Shown piece by piece: positions 45,384 through 54,867 of a stretch of DNA of 64,000 nucleotides. Location of the stretch: assembly GCA_022771695.1 (NCBI GenBank), contig JALEKJ010000017.1:1-64000 (forward strand), given 5' to 3'. The stretch's first letter is position 1. Each line of letters opens with the position of its first letter. This DNA comes from Roseburia sp. GTDB taxonomy: Bacteria > Bacillota > Clostridia > Lachnospirales > Lachnospiraceae. Both the position numbers and the translations under genes were made by a program. The notes beneath the pieces were generated by a model. That model saw only the letters and a program-made list of their open reading frames with translations. It did no database searches and was not told the DNA's origin.

Positions 45384-46502
45384 TTAGCGAACTGTAGTGG
45401 TAAGCAACATCTTCTCAAGCTGATCATAATCATAAGAACGCTGCGTAAAGTTGTTAAACTTATTTTTGGAAGAAGCTCCGGACGTGCCGGCTGTCTGAGT
45501 GGTTCCTTTCTTTTTGCTCTGATGTTCTGCATCCAGTTTTGCAATGTCATCAAGAGTCTTAATTTGTCTCTTGTGCCAGTTGCTTAAGATGGAATCGGTA
45601 TATTCAAAGCTTGGTTGATGAATGGATGAGATGGTGCGTTTGCATGCCTCTTCAATCAATTCATTGGTAAAACCATATTCGGACTTCCATTTTTCAATCA
45701 GGCATGTTTCGGAAGGAACAAGGTTTCTTCCTGAGATGCCAAGAGCCTTCATAACCATAAAATAGGACTGACTGTGCAGGCTAGCTGCCTGCTTCGCATC
45801 GGCTACGGTGGAGATGTTACTGTCTGCCCAGGCTAAAGCGACCTTTTCTATGTAACGAATGCTCGTATGCCCTTTGCTCACACAGTACTCTATCAGATAC
45901 TCAATCAGGTCTGTGGAGAATCCGAGGATATCATATAAATATAAGATAGTATTGATATCAGTAGCATTTAGTGTACGGCTTAAATAGCGCTCTGCAATAA
46001 AGAAAAGTTCGGCAACGGCTTCATTCTGTCGGAAATTCTTGATGTCATCTGCAGAGTAGCTTTTCTTCTTTGGCACTTCGAGTGCGGAAGGACTCTCCTG
46101 CGCGACAGATGACTTTTGCGCCGCGAAAGCTGTCGTGGCAGACTTAGAGGAGGCGCTGCCGTCATTGGAGGAATCACTGCCGGAGGACTTGTCCGCTTTA
46201 CGAGAAGAAGAATCCAACAGGCATACACCGGTCAGATTCTCATTGTCGTCATACTCCAGACGAAGCAGGTGCATACGTTCCCAGTAGCTTAATGCACGCT
46301 TAATATCCTTTTCGGTATGTTCGAATTTGTCCGCAATGGATGAGATGGAGAAGGATGCATCCGGTACATTCATAAGACGAAGCAGATACAGATAAATCTT
46401 TACGAACTCTCCATTGGCATCGGACATATATTCATCAATAAAAATATTAGAAACACTTGTGGCAGAACTCGGTGAGTCACTGTGCAATGTAATTTTGGCC
46501 AT
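45384..46502 (-). CDS. DnaD-domain replication initiation protein
   Basis: 372 residues: N-terminal winged-helix domain (about 18-105), a Ser/Ala-rich low-complexity linker (about 108-150), and two DnaD/DnaB-II helical domains (about 160-240 and 250-325). It helps remodel origin DNA and recruit the helicase loader encoded next. AAAGAGG precedes the ATG. An extended -10 promoter and tandem DnaA boxes lie upstream. Confidence 0.9.
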   Translation of the reverse strand: MAKITLHSDSPSSATSVSNIFIDEYMSDANGEFVKIYLYLLRLMNVPDASFSISSIADKFEHTEKDIKRALSYWERMHLLRLEYDDNENLTGVCLLDSSSRKADKSSGSDSSNDGSASSKSATTAFAAQKSSVAQESPSALEVPKKKSYSADDIKNFRQNEAVAELFFIAERYLSRTLNATDINTILYLYDILGFSTDLIEYLIEYCVSKGHTSIRYIEKVALAWADSNISTVADAKQAASLHSQSYFMVMKALGISGRNLVPSETCLIEKWKSEYGFTNELIEEACKRTISSIHQPSFEYTDSILSNWHKRQIKTLDDIAKLDAEHQSKKKGTTQTAGTSGASSKNKFNNFTQRSYDYDQLEKMLLTTTVR

Positions 46503-46561
46503 AACGAATTATAAACCTCTTTCCTAACGAATAGTGAAAAAATAGTTTTCTATCGTCATGA

Positions 46562-46567
46562 ATTATA
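46562..46567 (-). promoter_or_regulatory. -10 element of the dnaD-helicase loader operon
   Basis: On the minus strand TGCTATAAT is an extended -10 (TATAAT at complement 46562-46567), 60 bases before the dnaD start; the -35 is weak. Confidence 0.5.
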
Positions 46568-46636
46568 GCACAGGAATTTTGGAAAGAGAAGTATAAATTT
46601 AAGTACAAATCCAGTAAAATCAAGGATTCCAGGAAT

Positions 46637-46820
46637 TGTGGATAGTGTGGATAACAAGTGCGAATTTTTTAGAATAAAAAATTATGGTAACTGGAAAAAT
46701 ACAAAATTTTAAATAATGATAAAGCTTTTGCGGATGGTAAGAAGAGTGTTTATGTAAACAAAAAAATCCACATCCATAAGTTGAAGTTTTCCCCAATATG
46801 GATGTGGATAATGTGGATAA
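46637..46820. promoter_or_regulatory. Two pairs of head-to-tail DnaA boxes flanking AT-rich DNA
   Basis: TGTGGATAG (46637-46645) abuts TGTGGATAA (46646-46654), and TGTGGATAA (46803-46811) abuts TGTGGATAA (46812-46820). Three of four match the DnaA consensus TTATCCACA on the minus strand and the fourth differs by one base. The 148 bases between are AT-rich. This fills most of the 319-base gap between murC and dnaD, upstream of the dnaD promoter; the distal pair overlaps the murC terminator arm and ends before the murC stop. Confidence 0.6.
46771..46814 (-). terminator. murC: Terminator of murC
   Basis: In leftward RNA, ATCCACATCCATA pairs with TATGGATGTGGAT (13 bases, 18-base loop), followed by a run of seven T. 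Confidence 0.8.
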
Positions 46821-46821
46821 C

Positions 46822-48201
46822 TTATTTGCCGAGTAGATGTTCACCGACATTTACAATATCTCCGGCTCCCATAGTTATCAACAAGTCACCGTTCATACAA
46901 TTTTTTAATAGGAATTTTTCGATTTCCTCAAAAGAAGGGAAATAGTAGCAATCAGTTCCTTTTTCTTTCAACTTGGCAAGAATATCCCTGGAGGAGATTC
47001 CATAGGTGTTTTTTTCTCTTGCGGCATAGATATCTGCAAGAACCACTACATCCGCCATGGAAAGAACTTCCGCAAAGTCATCGAGGAAAGCCTTTGTACG
47101 GGAATATGTATGTGGCTGGAATGCGAGTATCAGACGCTTGTGGGGATAGTTTGAAGCCGCGGACAATGTGGCACGAATCTCTGTTGGATGATGTGCATAA
47201 TCATCAATAATGGTAACGCCGTCCACGCAGCCCTTGTATTGAAAACGTCGGTTGGCGCCGCCGAAAGCAAGCAATCCGTCTCTGATAACGTCTTTGGGAA
47301 GCTTTAAGTCCAAAGAAAGTGCGATGGCAGCCAGTGCATTGGAGACATTGTGCATGCCCGGAACATTTAGGGAGACGGTCAATACCTCCTTGTCGCGGTA
47401 CATTGCAGTGAAAGTTGCACAGGCTTTCGCATCAAAAGTGACATCCTTCGGATGAAAGTCACAGTGTTCATTAAGACCGAACGTGATTACCTGCGGATCC
47501 AAGTCTTTAACAAGCTCTTCGTAGTTCGGAATATCACCGTTGATGATGATGGCTCCATCTGCACGGGTGTTGCCTGCAAATTGATGGAATGAACGGCGAA
47601 TCTCATGAATATCCTTAAAGAAGTCTAAATGCTCTGCCTCGACATTTAAGATAACACTGTATTTTGGATAGAAATGCAAAAAACTATTTGTGTATTCACA
47701 GGCCTCGGAGATAAAGACATTGGACTTGCCTACACGCAGATTGCCGTTGATTGCCTGTAAGATGCCGCCTACTGTGATGGTTGGGTCGCATTTTGCAGAA
47801 AGCAGAATCTGGCTGATCATGGAAGTTGTCGTAGTCTTGCCGTGTGTACCGGCAACTGCGATAGAATTTTGGTAATTGTCCATAATCTGGCCGAGTAATT
47901 CGGCGCGCGAAATCAGAGGAAGACCTGCTTCGCGTGCTTGTAAAAATTCCGGATTGTCTTCGCGAATGGCAGCGGTGTAGACGACAAGGTCGATGTCGCT
48001 GGTAATATTTGATGCCTGTTGTCCGTAAAATACGGTAACACCCATTTCTTCCAGATGCTTTGTAAGCTCGGATTCCTTGGAGTCGGAACCGGAAATCGTG
48101 AAATGCTCTTCCAAGAGGATTTCAGCGAGTCCGCTCATGCTGATGCCGCCAATGCCTATAAAGTGTACGTGAATAGGCTTTTTGAAATTGATTTTATACA
48201 T
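46822..48201 (-). CDS. murC: UDP-N-acetylmuramate--L-alanine ligase
   Basis: 459 residues, full length. The N-terminal Rossmann motif HFIGIGGISMSGLAE (about 13-27), ATP loop AGTHGKTTTT (about 115-124), EACEY and the C-terminal DDYAHHPTEI and HTYSR motifs are all present. It adds L-alanine to UDP-MurNAc, the first step of the stem peptide. A leader of about 80 bases with a small CAGACG/CGTCTG hairpin separates promoter and start. Confidence 0.97.
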   Translation of the reverse strand: MYKINFKKPIHVHFIGIGGISMSGLAEILLEEHFTISGSDSKESELTKHLEEMGVTVFYGQQASNITSDIDLVVYTAAIREDNPEFLQAREAGLPLISRAELLGQIMDNYQNSIAVAGTHGKTTTTSMISQILLSAKCDPTITVGGILQAINGNLRVGKSNVFISEACEYTNSFLHFYPKYSVILNVEAEHLDFFKDIHEIRRSFHQFAGNTRADGAIIINGDIPNYEELVKDLDPQVITFGLNEHCDFHPKDVTFDAKACATFTAMYRDKEVLTVSLNVPGMHNVSNALAAIALSLDLKLPKDVIRDGLLAFGGANRRFQYKGCVDGVTIIDDYAHHPTEIRATLSAASNYPHKRLILAFQPHTYSRTKAFLDDFAEVLSMADVVVLADIYAAREKNTYGISSRDILAKLKEKGTDCYYFPSFEEIEKFLLKNCMNGDLLITMGAGDIVNVGEHLLGK

Positions 48202-48281
48202 AATTAATACCTGCCTGTTTTCAATGATTCAGCTTTACTGAAGCTAATTAATAATGCAGACGAATGTGCGTCTGTTATCCC

Positions 48282-48309
48282 ATTATAAACCTATCTTATT
48301 AATTTGCAA
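48282..48309 (-). promoter_or_regulatory. murC: Promoter of murC
   Basis: Minus strand TTGCAA (complement 48304-48309), 16 bases, TATAAT (complement 48282-48287). The 310-base gap between murC and glgC holds this and the divergent glgC promoter. Confidence 0.6.
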
Positions 48310-48445
48310 ATTCTTTTGGAATAAAATCTTTTCGACATAAGCGATTATTGCTGGAAAAAAATGGGTATAATTTGTGTAAAATGTCAAAAAATGAAAAATT
48401 GAGGAGATAAAATTGTGAAAAATGATGTACATTGAACATGGGGTG

Positions 48446-48454
48446 TGGTATAAT
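48446..48454 (+). promoter_or_regulatory. Extended -10 promoter of the glg operon
   Basis: TGGTATAAT (TATAAT at 48449-48454) is an extended -10 with no clear -35, 58 bases before the GlgC start. Confidence 0.5.
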
Positions 48455-48511
48455 TCGAAGTACCAAGATAGCAAATTAGGACTAGTTAGAAAGAGACGAG
48501 AGGTGATGGAC

Positions 48512-49786
48512 GTGATTAGAAAAGAAATGATAGCTATGCTATTAGCTGGAGGACAGGGCAGCCGCCTTGGTGTGCTCACAGCAAAGGTTGCAAAACCGGC
48601 AGTTGCATTTGGCGGTAAGTATCGAATTATTGACTTTCCATTGAGCAACTGCATCAATTCCGGTATTGATACCGTGGGTGTGCTGACTCAGTATCAGCCG
48701 TTACGTCTGAATTCCCATATCGGTATCGGTATTCCGTGGGATTTGGACCGTAACAACGGTGGTGTAACGATTCTACCGCCATATGAGAAGAGCGACAACA
48801 GTGAGTGGTATACGGGTACCGCCAATGCGATATTCCAGAACATGAACTATATGGAGAGCTACAATCCGGAATATGTATTGATTTTGTCCGGTGATCACAT
48901 TTACAAGATGGATTATGAAGTAATGCTCGATTTCCATAAAGAGAACCATGCGGATGTAACGATTGCTACGATGCCCGTCCCAATCGAGGAGGCGAGTCGT
49001 TTTGGTATTGTAATCGCAGATGAGAATAAGAAGATTAAGGAGTTTGAGGAGAAGCCGGCACAGCCGCGCAGTAACCTTGCTTCCATGGGAATCTATATTT
49101 TTAGCTGGGATGTTTTAAAAGAGGCACTCTACGCGATGAAGGATCAGAGCGGATGCGATTTTGGTAAGCATATTATTCCATATTGCCACGAACGTAATAA
49201 ACGCCTTTTTGCTTATGAATACAACGGTTACTGGAAGTATGTCGGTACGCTCGGATCCTAGTGGGAAGCAAATATGGAGCTGATAGACCTGATTCCTGAA
49301 TTCAACTTGTACGAAGAGTATTGGAAGATATATACGAAGAGCGATATTATCGAGCCACAGTATGTGTCCGCGGATTCTGTGATAGAGAAAAGCATCATCG
49401 GTGAGGGTGCGGAAATCTATGGCGAGGTACATAGCTCGGTTATCGGTCCGGGTGTTACGATTGGAAAGGGCACTGTTGTGCGGGATTCCATCATTATGAA
49501 AGGCACGCAGATTGGTGCGGGAACCAGGATTGATAAGGCTATTATTGCAGAGAACTGCAGTGTTGGCGACAATGTCACATTGGGTGTTGGAGAAGAGGCA
49601 CCAAATAAGCTCAACGCAAGCATCTATTCCTTTGGCTTGGTAACCATCGGGGAAGATTCGACAGTACCGGATGCGGTTTCTGTTGGTAAGAACACAGCAA
49701 TCTCCGGTGTGACCAAAAAAGAAGACTATCCGAACGGAATTCTTGAAAGCGGTGAAGTAATTATTAAGGCTGGTGACTCGATTTGA
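48512..49786 (+). pseudogene. glgC: Glucose-1-phosphate adenylyltransferase, interrupted by an in-frame TAG
   Basis: The full frame of 424 codons matches Glg[15 protein letters not shown] with the nucleotide loop, [12 protein letters not shown], a [11 protein letters not shown] segment, [10 protein letters not shown], then a left-handed beta-helix C-terminus. Codon 250 (49259-49261) is TAG, between YVGTLGS and WEANMELIDL; relatives read straight through with a sense codon (often Leu) there. Frame is kept on both sides, so this is one nonsense change, a sequencing error, or a recoded stop. The truncated 249-residue product would lack the regulatory/oligomerising domain. GTG 48512 is placed by GAGGTG 6 bases upstream. 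Confidence 0.85.
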
Positions 49787-50901
49787 AGGCAATAGGTATT
49801 ATTTTAGCTGGCGGTAATAACAGCCGTATGCAGGAATTATCCAATAAGAGAGCGATTGCAGCGATGCCGATTGGCGGAAGCTACCGCAGCATCGACTTTG
49901 CACTCAGCAATATGAGCAATTCACATGTTCAGACAGTAGCAGTATTGACGCAGTACAGTGCGCGTTCTTTGAATGAGCATTTGAGCTCATCGAAATGGTG
50001 GGACTTTGGTAGAAAGCAGGGTGGATTGTTTGTATTCAATCCAACCGTAACGGTGGATAATAGTTGGTGGTATCGGGGAACCGCAGATGCAATGTACCAG
50101 AACATTAACTTTTTAAAGAAGCGCCATGAGCCATATGTCATTATCACAAGTGGTGACTGTGTATACAAGATGGACTACAATAAAGTGCTTGACTACCACA
50201 TCGAGAAGAAAGCTGATATTACAGTTGTTTGCAAGGATATGCCGGCAGGTGTGGATGTCAGTCGATTCGGAGTTGTTCGGATGAATGAGGATTCCAGAAT
50301 TATCGAGTTTGAGGAGAAGCCGATGGTATCTCAGTCGAACACGATATCAACCGGTATCTACATTGTTCGAAGAAGACAGCTTATCGAGATGCTGGAGCGC
50401 AGTGCAGCAGAGAATCGTTGGGACTTTGTAACCGATATTTTAATCCGTTATAAAAACATGAAGCAGATATATGGCTATAAGATGAAAGAATACTGGAGCA
50501 ATATAGCAACAGTAGAGTCATATTATCAGACCAATATGGATTTCCTGAATGCGGATGTGCGTAATTATTTCTTCCGTGACGAGCCCAAAATTTGCTCTAA
50601 AGTGGATGACCTTCCGCCTGCGAAGTACAATGTTGGCTCGGATGTGCGTAACAGCTTAATTGCAAGTGGGTGTATCATCAACAGTAAGGTGGAGAATTCT
50701 GTATTATTTAAGAAGGTATTTGTGGGTAAGAACTGTGTGATTAAGAATTCGATTATCTTAAATGATGTGTACATCGGCGATAACACGCATATTGAGAATT
50801 GTATTGTAGAGAGCCGCGATACGTTAAAGGCAAATACATATTATTGTGGTGATAACGGTATTAAGGTTGTATTTGAAAACAATCAGAGATATGTGCTTTA
50901 A
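49783..50901 (+). CDS. glgD: Glucose-1-phosphate adenylyltransferase regulatory subunit GlgD
   Basis: 372 residues: NTP-transferase domain opening [13 protein letters not shown], with [10 protein letters not shown] and [11 protein letters not shown], and a C-terminal beta-helix ([21 protein letters not shown]). GlgD enhances GlgC in Firmicutes ADP-glucose synthesis for glycogen. The TTG start overlaps the GlgC stop codon, implying translational coupling that depends on ribosomes reaching the end of glgC. If glgC is truncated, GlgD expression could fall. Confidence 0.93.
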   Translation: MKAIGIILAGGNNSRMQELSNKRAIAAMPIGGSYRSIDFALSNMSNSHVQTVAVLTQYSARSLNEHLSSSKWWDFGRKQGGLFVFNPTVTVDNSWWYRGTADAMYQNINFLKKRHEPYVIITSGDCVYKMDYNKVLDYHIEKKADITVVCKDMPAGVDVSRFGVVRMNEDSRIIEFEEKPMVSQSNTISTGIYIVRRRQLIEMLERSAAENRWDFVTDILIRYKNMKQIYGYKMKEYWSNIATVESYYQTNMDFLNADVRNYFFRDEPKICSKVDDLPPAKYNVGSDVRNSLIASGCIINSKVENSVLFKKVFVGKNCVIKNSIILNDVYIGDNTHIENCIVESRDTLKANTYYCGDNGIKVVFENNQRYVL

Positions 50902-50926
50902 AATGACACAAGGGGGACAGAAGAAT

Positions 50927-51193
50927 ATGCAGATTACAGACGTGAGAATTAGAAAAGTAGAAAAAGAAGGAAAAATGAAAGCAGTAGTGTCTATCACGAT
51001 TGATGAAGAGTTTGTAGTTCATGATATTAAGGTTATCGAGGGCGAGAAGGGATTATTTATCGCAATGCCAAGCCGTAAGGCGGCTGACGGTGAATACCGT
51101 GACATCGCGCACCCGATTAACTCTGATACCAGAGACCGTATTCAGAGACTAATCTTAGAAAGATATCGTGAGACAATTGAGGCAGAAGGTTAA
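50927..51193 (+). CDS. spoVG: Septation/RNA-binding regulator SpoVG
   Basis: 88 residues, standard length, opening [11 protein letters not shown] and containing [19 protein letters not shown]. SpoVG is a small nucleic-acid-binding regulator affecting septation, sporulation and virulence genes in Firmicutes. GGGGGAC precedes the ATG. It follows glgD by 25 bases with no promoter seen, so it may be co-transcribed with glycogen genes. Confidence 0.96.
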   Translation: MQITDVRIRKVEKEGKMKAVVSITIDEEFVVHDIKVIEGEKGLFIAMPSRKAADGEYRDIAHPINSDTRDRIQRLILERYRETIEAEG

Positions 51194-51220
51194 TAAGGGC
51201 AAAAGCAAATAAAAGATATG

Positions 51221-51259
51221 AAAAGAGGTTTATCAAGAGGTATTGGTAAACCTCTTTTT
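51221..51259 (+). terminator. Terminator of the glgC-glgD-spoVG operon
   Basis: AAAAGAGGTTTA (51221-51232) pairs with TAAACCTCTTTT (51247-51258) with a 14-base loop and trailing T. Confidence 0.85.
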
Positions 51260-51404
51260 AAGTAAATGCTAGGATATATATATTGTAGGACAATAGGTTT
51301 AAATGAAAAGCAAAAAACAATAATTGATGGTAGAGAAATTGAAACAGAAATGATAAAATGAGTTTGCTTTAAAATAAAGATGCTTATTGTGGAGGATAAT
51401 GCTT

Positions 51405-54400
51405 ATGGCGCGCACAAATAGAAGTAGTATTGACGTAACATTGGATAGTGTTGAATATAAGCTAAAATTAAAGGAGACATTGGTTTCGATACTTGCAAAG
51501 GCAAAATCTGCAACAACAGAAGCGTCCGTTGCATCGGCAGTGGAAACAGAACTATTTTATTTTATAAAAGTATTTTTTGATAAGGATATTGTTTGGGATA
51601 AGGAAATTGGACAGTCTGATTTGAAACATAAAAGACGGGTGTTTACGGGTCGACTGGATGCCGTTTCCAATGATTTGGTTATTGAATATAAAAGACCTGA
51701 TAAATTGAGGACTGAAAAGGAACAAGAAAAAGCTACGCAACAGGTTGACAAATATTTAATACAACTCAAGGATGAAAGTAATGTAGAATATAATGCAATA
51801 TTGACGGACGGACAAAAAATTCGTTACTTTTATTATTTGGATAAAGTATTACATCACACCCCGTTTAAGAATATTGAAATTGATGATTTGGATAAATTGG
51901 TAAAAAGCCTGATAAATGTTGGAAACAAGAAATTTGTTCCACAGAATATAGTCCAGGATTTTAAGCTTGAGGCAAAGGAACCTATAACACTTGATTTAGC
52001 AAAGTGTTTATTTGATATTGCAAGCAATAATATGACGGATAAAACGGACATGCTTTTTCAAGAATGGCAAGAACTTTTTCACTTATCTGAGAATGACAGA
52101 GGGCAGAACCTCGATATCGAAAAAAGAAAGAAAGCGTTAAGTGAAATATTCGGGAAAAAGATAGTGGACGTAGAGACGGATTACAAAGCATTGTTTGTTT
52201 TACAGACAACGTATGCAATTATCGTAAAGCTTATTGCGTGTAAAGTGATAACAAGGTTATCGACAGATTCGCAGTGTAATATTTTGTATTTTTCGGACTT
52301 GACCAAAGTAGATTCGTTGCAATTACGAGAGTTTATGGAAAATCTAGAAGATGGATATTCATATACAATCGGAGGAATCAGGAATCTTTTAGAGGGAGAC
52401 TTCTTTTCCTGGTATGCAGCAGAGGAGCAATGGACTGATGAAGAGGCGAAATGTATTATCAATATTATTAATACATTAGAGGGGTATACAGATAGTTCGC
52501 TTGCATATGGATATACAGCCATTGATATATTTAAAGATTTATATATGGAAATTATGCCTAATGAGGTAAGACATAGCCTGGGAGAATATTTTACACCTTC
52601 ATGGTTAGCCGATTACGTTATTAAAAATAGTGAGATGATGATAAGGGAACCTAAGTGGAAAGCTATAGATCCTTGTTGTGGAAGCGGTATTTTTATTGTT
52701 ACGCTTATTAAGCACATTTTAAAAGGGAAGGATGTTGTTAGTGCGAGCAAAGAAGAAAAGAAAGTAATATTAGATGAAATTCTTGAGCGAGTACAAGGAA
52801 TAGATATTAATCCGCTTTCTGTATTGACTGCGCGAGTAAGTTATTTGCTGGCAATAGCACCACTTTTGGGAGAGGAACCAATAGAAATTCCAATTTATTT
52901 GGGCGACTCAGCTAATATTCCAAATAAAGTGTTAATAGATGATGTTGAATGCTACAAGTATGTTGTAAATACGAAGCAAGGTGAAATTGACATAACATTG
53001 CCATGTGGTTTTGTAGAGAGTAAGACGTTTTTGGAAAAAATGAGTATTCTCCAGACTGTTGTTAAAAATGGGGAAGTTCAGCCTGTATATAAGAAATTTT
53101 TGAGCTGCATTGATGCCCGTGAGAGAAACGAGACAGTCTTGGAATATATATATAGACTGTCAGAAAGATTAGTAGAGCTTCATAAAAATAAATGGGACGG
53201 AATTTGGCTGAGAATAGTGACAAATTATATGCTTGTAGCCCGAATCAAGGATATTGATATTATTGTAGGGAATCCGCCGTGGGTTAAGTGGGAGTTTTTG
53301 CCACAAGTCTATGCTGAAAAAATAAAAAAATTGTGTTTGGATAGACACTTATTTTCAGGTCAAACATATATGGGAGCTATTAGTTTGAATATTTGTGCAT
53401 TAATTTCTAATGTAACAGCTTCAACATGGCTAAAAAAAGATGGTGTATTAGCGTTCTTGATGCCCAAAACGCTGATGACGCAGGATTCATATGCGGGTTT
53501 TAGAAACTTCTATACAGATGTATCTAATAGAGAGAGACTATATCTACAAAAGGTAGATGATTGGAGCAACTCTGGAAACCCTTTTGTATATACAACCGAA
53601 AAGTTTTTTACATATTATTATCAGAGGAAACCGGTGGACTACTCCTTAGGTATTCCTATATGTTTTGTTGAAAAAAAGCGAGGGTCTGATATTAAAAGAA
53701 TAAATACGCATAGCGCATATAGCGAGGTTGAAGGGAACTTTTACCTAAATGAAGGGAAAGCATATCAGTTAGATGAAAAGAGAACTGGATTTACAATGAT
53801 TAAGGAATCAGATTCTTTCCGTACGGAACTATATAGTCAGATTATAGGAGAATCAGCTTATAAAGCAAGAAGTGGAGTAGAATTTACGCCAGCAGAGGTA
53901 TATTTTATTGAACCGCTGCGTGGAGTTGGAAATCCTCAAAGATATAGATTTAAAAATTCTGAATTTTTAAATGCTGTATATAAAGTAAAGAATAAAGGTG
54001 GTATTGAACTTGAGACTGAGTATGTATATCCTGTTGTGAAGAGTCCTTGTATTCGTGAGTTTGGAATTAGCGAAAATGACAACTACTGCATATTTCCATA
54101 TGAAGTAGGTGCCACAGAATGTGTTCCTTTGGAAAAATTAAACGAGAATTCAGAATATTTGACAAATTATCTGATTCAAAACAAGGCAGTAGTTGAAAAA
54201 CAATCAAAGCGAAGCCGAATGATTGCTAAAGGGAAGGAGTTTTATGCGCTTTCTAAGGTTGGAACATATACGTATGGAGAGTATTCAGTAACGTTTAGAG
54301 ATAATACTAAGTTGGTGGCGGCAGTAGTATCGCCAATAATGACGCCATGGGGAGAAATGAAGAAGCCAGTTTGTGCAAAACATGCACCATATATTAGTAT

Positions 54401-54680
54401 GGACAAGAAGGGTAGATATATATCGGAAGATGAAGCGTACTATTTGTGCGGAATCTTGAATACAAATGTTGTACAGGAATATTTTAAATTTTCATTTAGT
54501 GGGCGTTCATATAGTATTGACTTTAATATTAAGTTACCATTATATGATGAAAAAGATAAATTGCACAAAAAAATTGCTGAATTGTCGCGAGTGGCTCATC
54601 GAAGTTATAATGATGAAAAAGTCATTGGAAATGTAAAAAAGGAAATAGAAAAAATATATCTTAAAATTTGTGCAAGATGA
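51405..54680 (+). CDS. Single-chain type IIG-like restriction-modification enzyme
   Basis: 1091 residues. Near 81-95 the pattern GRLDAVSNDLVIEYKRP gives the D-(x)n-ExK nuclease signature. The adenine-methyltransferase domain has SLGEYFTPSWLADYV, SAM motif I DPCCGSGIF near 421 and catalytic motif IV NPPW near 622. Residues 800-1091 should form target recognition. One protein thus carries cutting and methylating activities, as in Eco57I/MmeI-type enzymes; a BREX PglX-like role is less likely because no BREX partners are present. The gene is visibly more AT-rich than its neighbours and lies alone between spoVG and glmU, both with their own terminators, indicating horizontal insertion. GTGGAGG precedes ATG 51405. 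Confidence 0.88.
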   Translation: MARTNRSSIDVTLDSVEYKLKLKETLVSILAKAKSATTEASVASAVETELFYFIKVFFDKDIVWDKEIGQSDLKHKRRVFTGRLDAVSNDLVIEYKRPDKLRTEKEQEKATQQVDKYLIQLKDESNVEYNAILTDGQKIRYFYYLDKVLHHTPFKNIEIDDLDKLVKSLINVGNKKFVPQNIVQDFKLEAKEPITLDLAKCLFDIASNNMTDKTDMLFQEWQELFHLSENDRGQNLDIEKRKKALSEIFGKKIVDVETDYKALFVLQTTYAIIVKLIACKVITRLSTDSQCNILYFSDLTKVDSLQLREFMENLEDGYSYTIGGIRNLLEGDFFSWYAAEEQWTDEEAKCIINIINTLEGYTDSSLAYGYTAIDIFKDLYMEIMPNEVRHSLGEYFTPSWLADYVIKNSEMMIREPKWKAIDPCCGSGIFIVTLIKHILKGKDVVSASKEEKKVILDEILERVQGIDINPLSVLTARVSYLLAIAPLLGEEPIEIPIYLGDSANIPNKVLIDDVECYKYVVNTKQGEIDITLPCGFVESKTFLEKMSILQTVVKNGEVQPVYKKFLSCIDARERNETVLEYIYRLSERLVELHKNKWDGIWLRIVTNYMLVARIKDIDIIVGNPPWVKWEFLPQVYAEKIKKLCLDRHLFSGQTYMGAISLNICALISNVTASTWLKKDGVLAFLMPKTLMTQDSYAGFRNFYTDVSNRERLYLQKVDDWSNSGNPFVYTTEKFFTYYYQRKPVDYSLGIPICFVEKKRGSDIKRINTHSAYSEVEGNFYLNEGKAYQLDEKRTGFTMIKESDSFRTELYSQIIGESAYKARSGVEFTPAEVYFIEPLRGVGNPQRYRFKNSEFLNAVYKVKNKGGIELETEYVYPVVKSPCIREFGISENDNYCIFPYEVGATECVPLEKLNENSEYLTNYLIQNKAVVEKQSKRSRMIAKGKEFYALSKVGTYTYGEYSVTFRDNTKLVAAVVSPIMTPWGEMKKPVCAKHAPYISMDKKGRYISEDEAYYLCGILNTNVVQEYFKFSFSGRSYSIDFNIKLPLYDEKDKLHKKIAELSRVAHRSYNDEKVIGNVKKEIEKIYLKICAR

Positions 54681-54688
54681 GAGATTAT

Positions 54689-54722
54689 AAAAAGCTTCTT
54701 AGTGTATATTTAGGGGCTTTTT
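54689..54722 (+). terminator. Terminator of the restriction-modification gene
   Basis: AAAAAGCTTC (54689-54698) pairs with GGGGCTTTTT (54713-54722) using two G-U pairs. Confidence 0.6.
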
Positions 54723-54764
54723 ATAGTTAAGAACAAATAGAGATATGGGTATGAGATATCCCTC

Positions 54765-54792
54765 TTGTAAAATTTGAAAACTTCTGTAAAAT
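54765..54792 (+). promoter_or_regulatory. Promoter of the glmU-pth-mfd operon
   Basis: TTGTAA (54765-54770), 16 bases, TAAAAT (54787-54792), about 75 bases before the start. Confidence 0.4.
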
Positions 54793-54867
54793 GGAACATA
54801 GACTAAAACAAGAATAAGCAAAGAATGACAAGAAACATCAATTACAAAGAAATGCAGGAGGTTTATG

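Noticed and set aside
46503..46821. Chromosomal origin of replication
   Set aside because: DnaA boxes and AT-rich DNA are present, but dnaA, dnaN and a larger box array are not adjacent; kept only as a regulatory cluster.
49259..49261. Pyrrolysine or selenocysteine recoding in glgC
   Set aside because: TAG cannot encode selenocysteine, GlgC is not a pyrrolysine protein, and no pyl genes are in view; a nonsense change or error is likelier.
51405..54680. BREX or DISARM methyltransferase
   Set aside because: No companion genes flank it and an N-terminal nuclease signature is visible, so a self-contained type IIG enzyme fits better.
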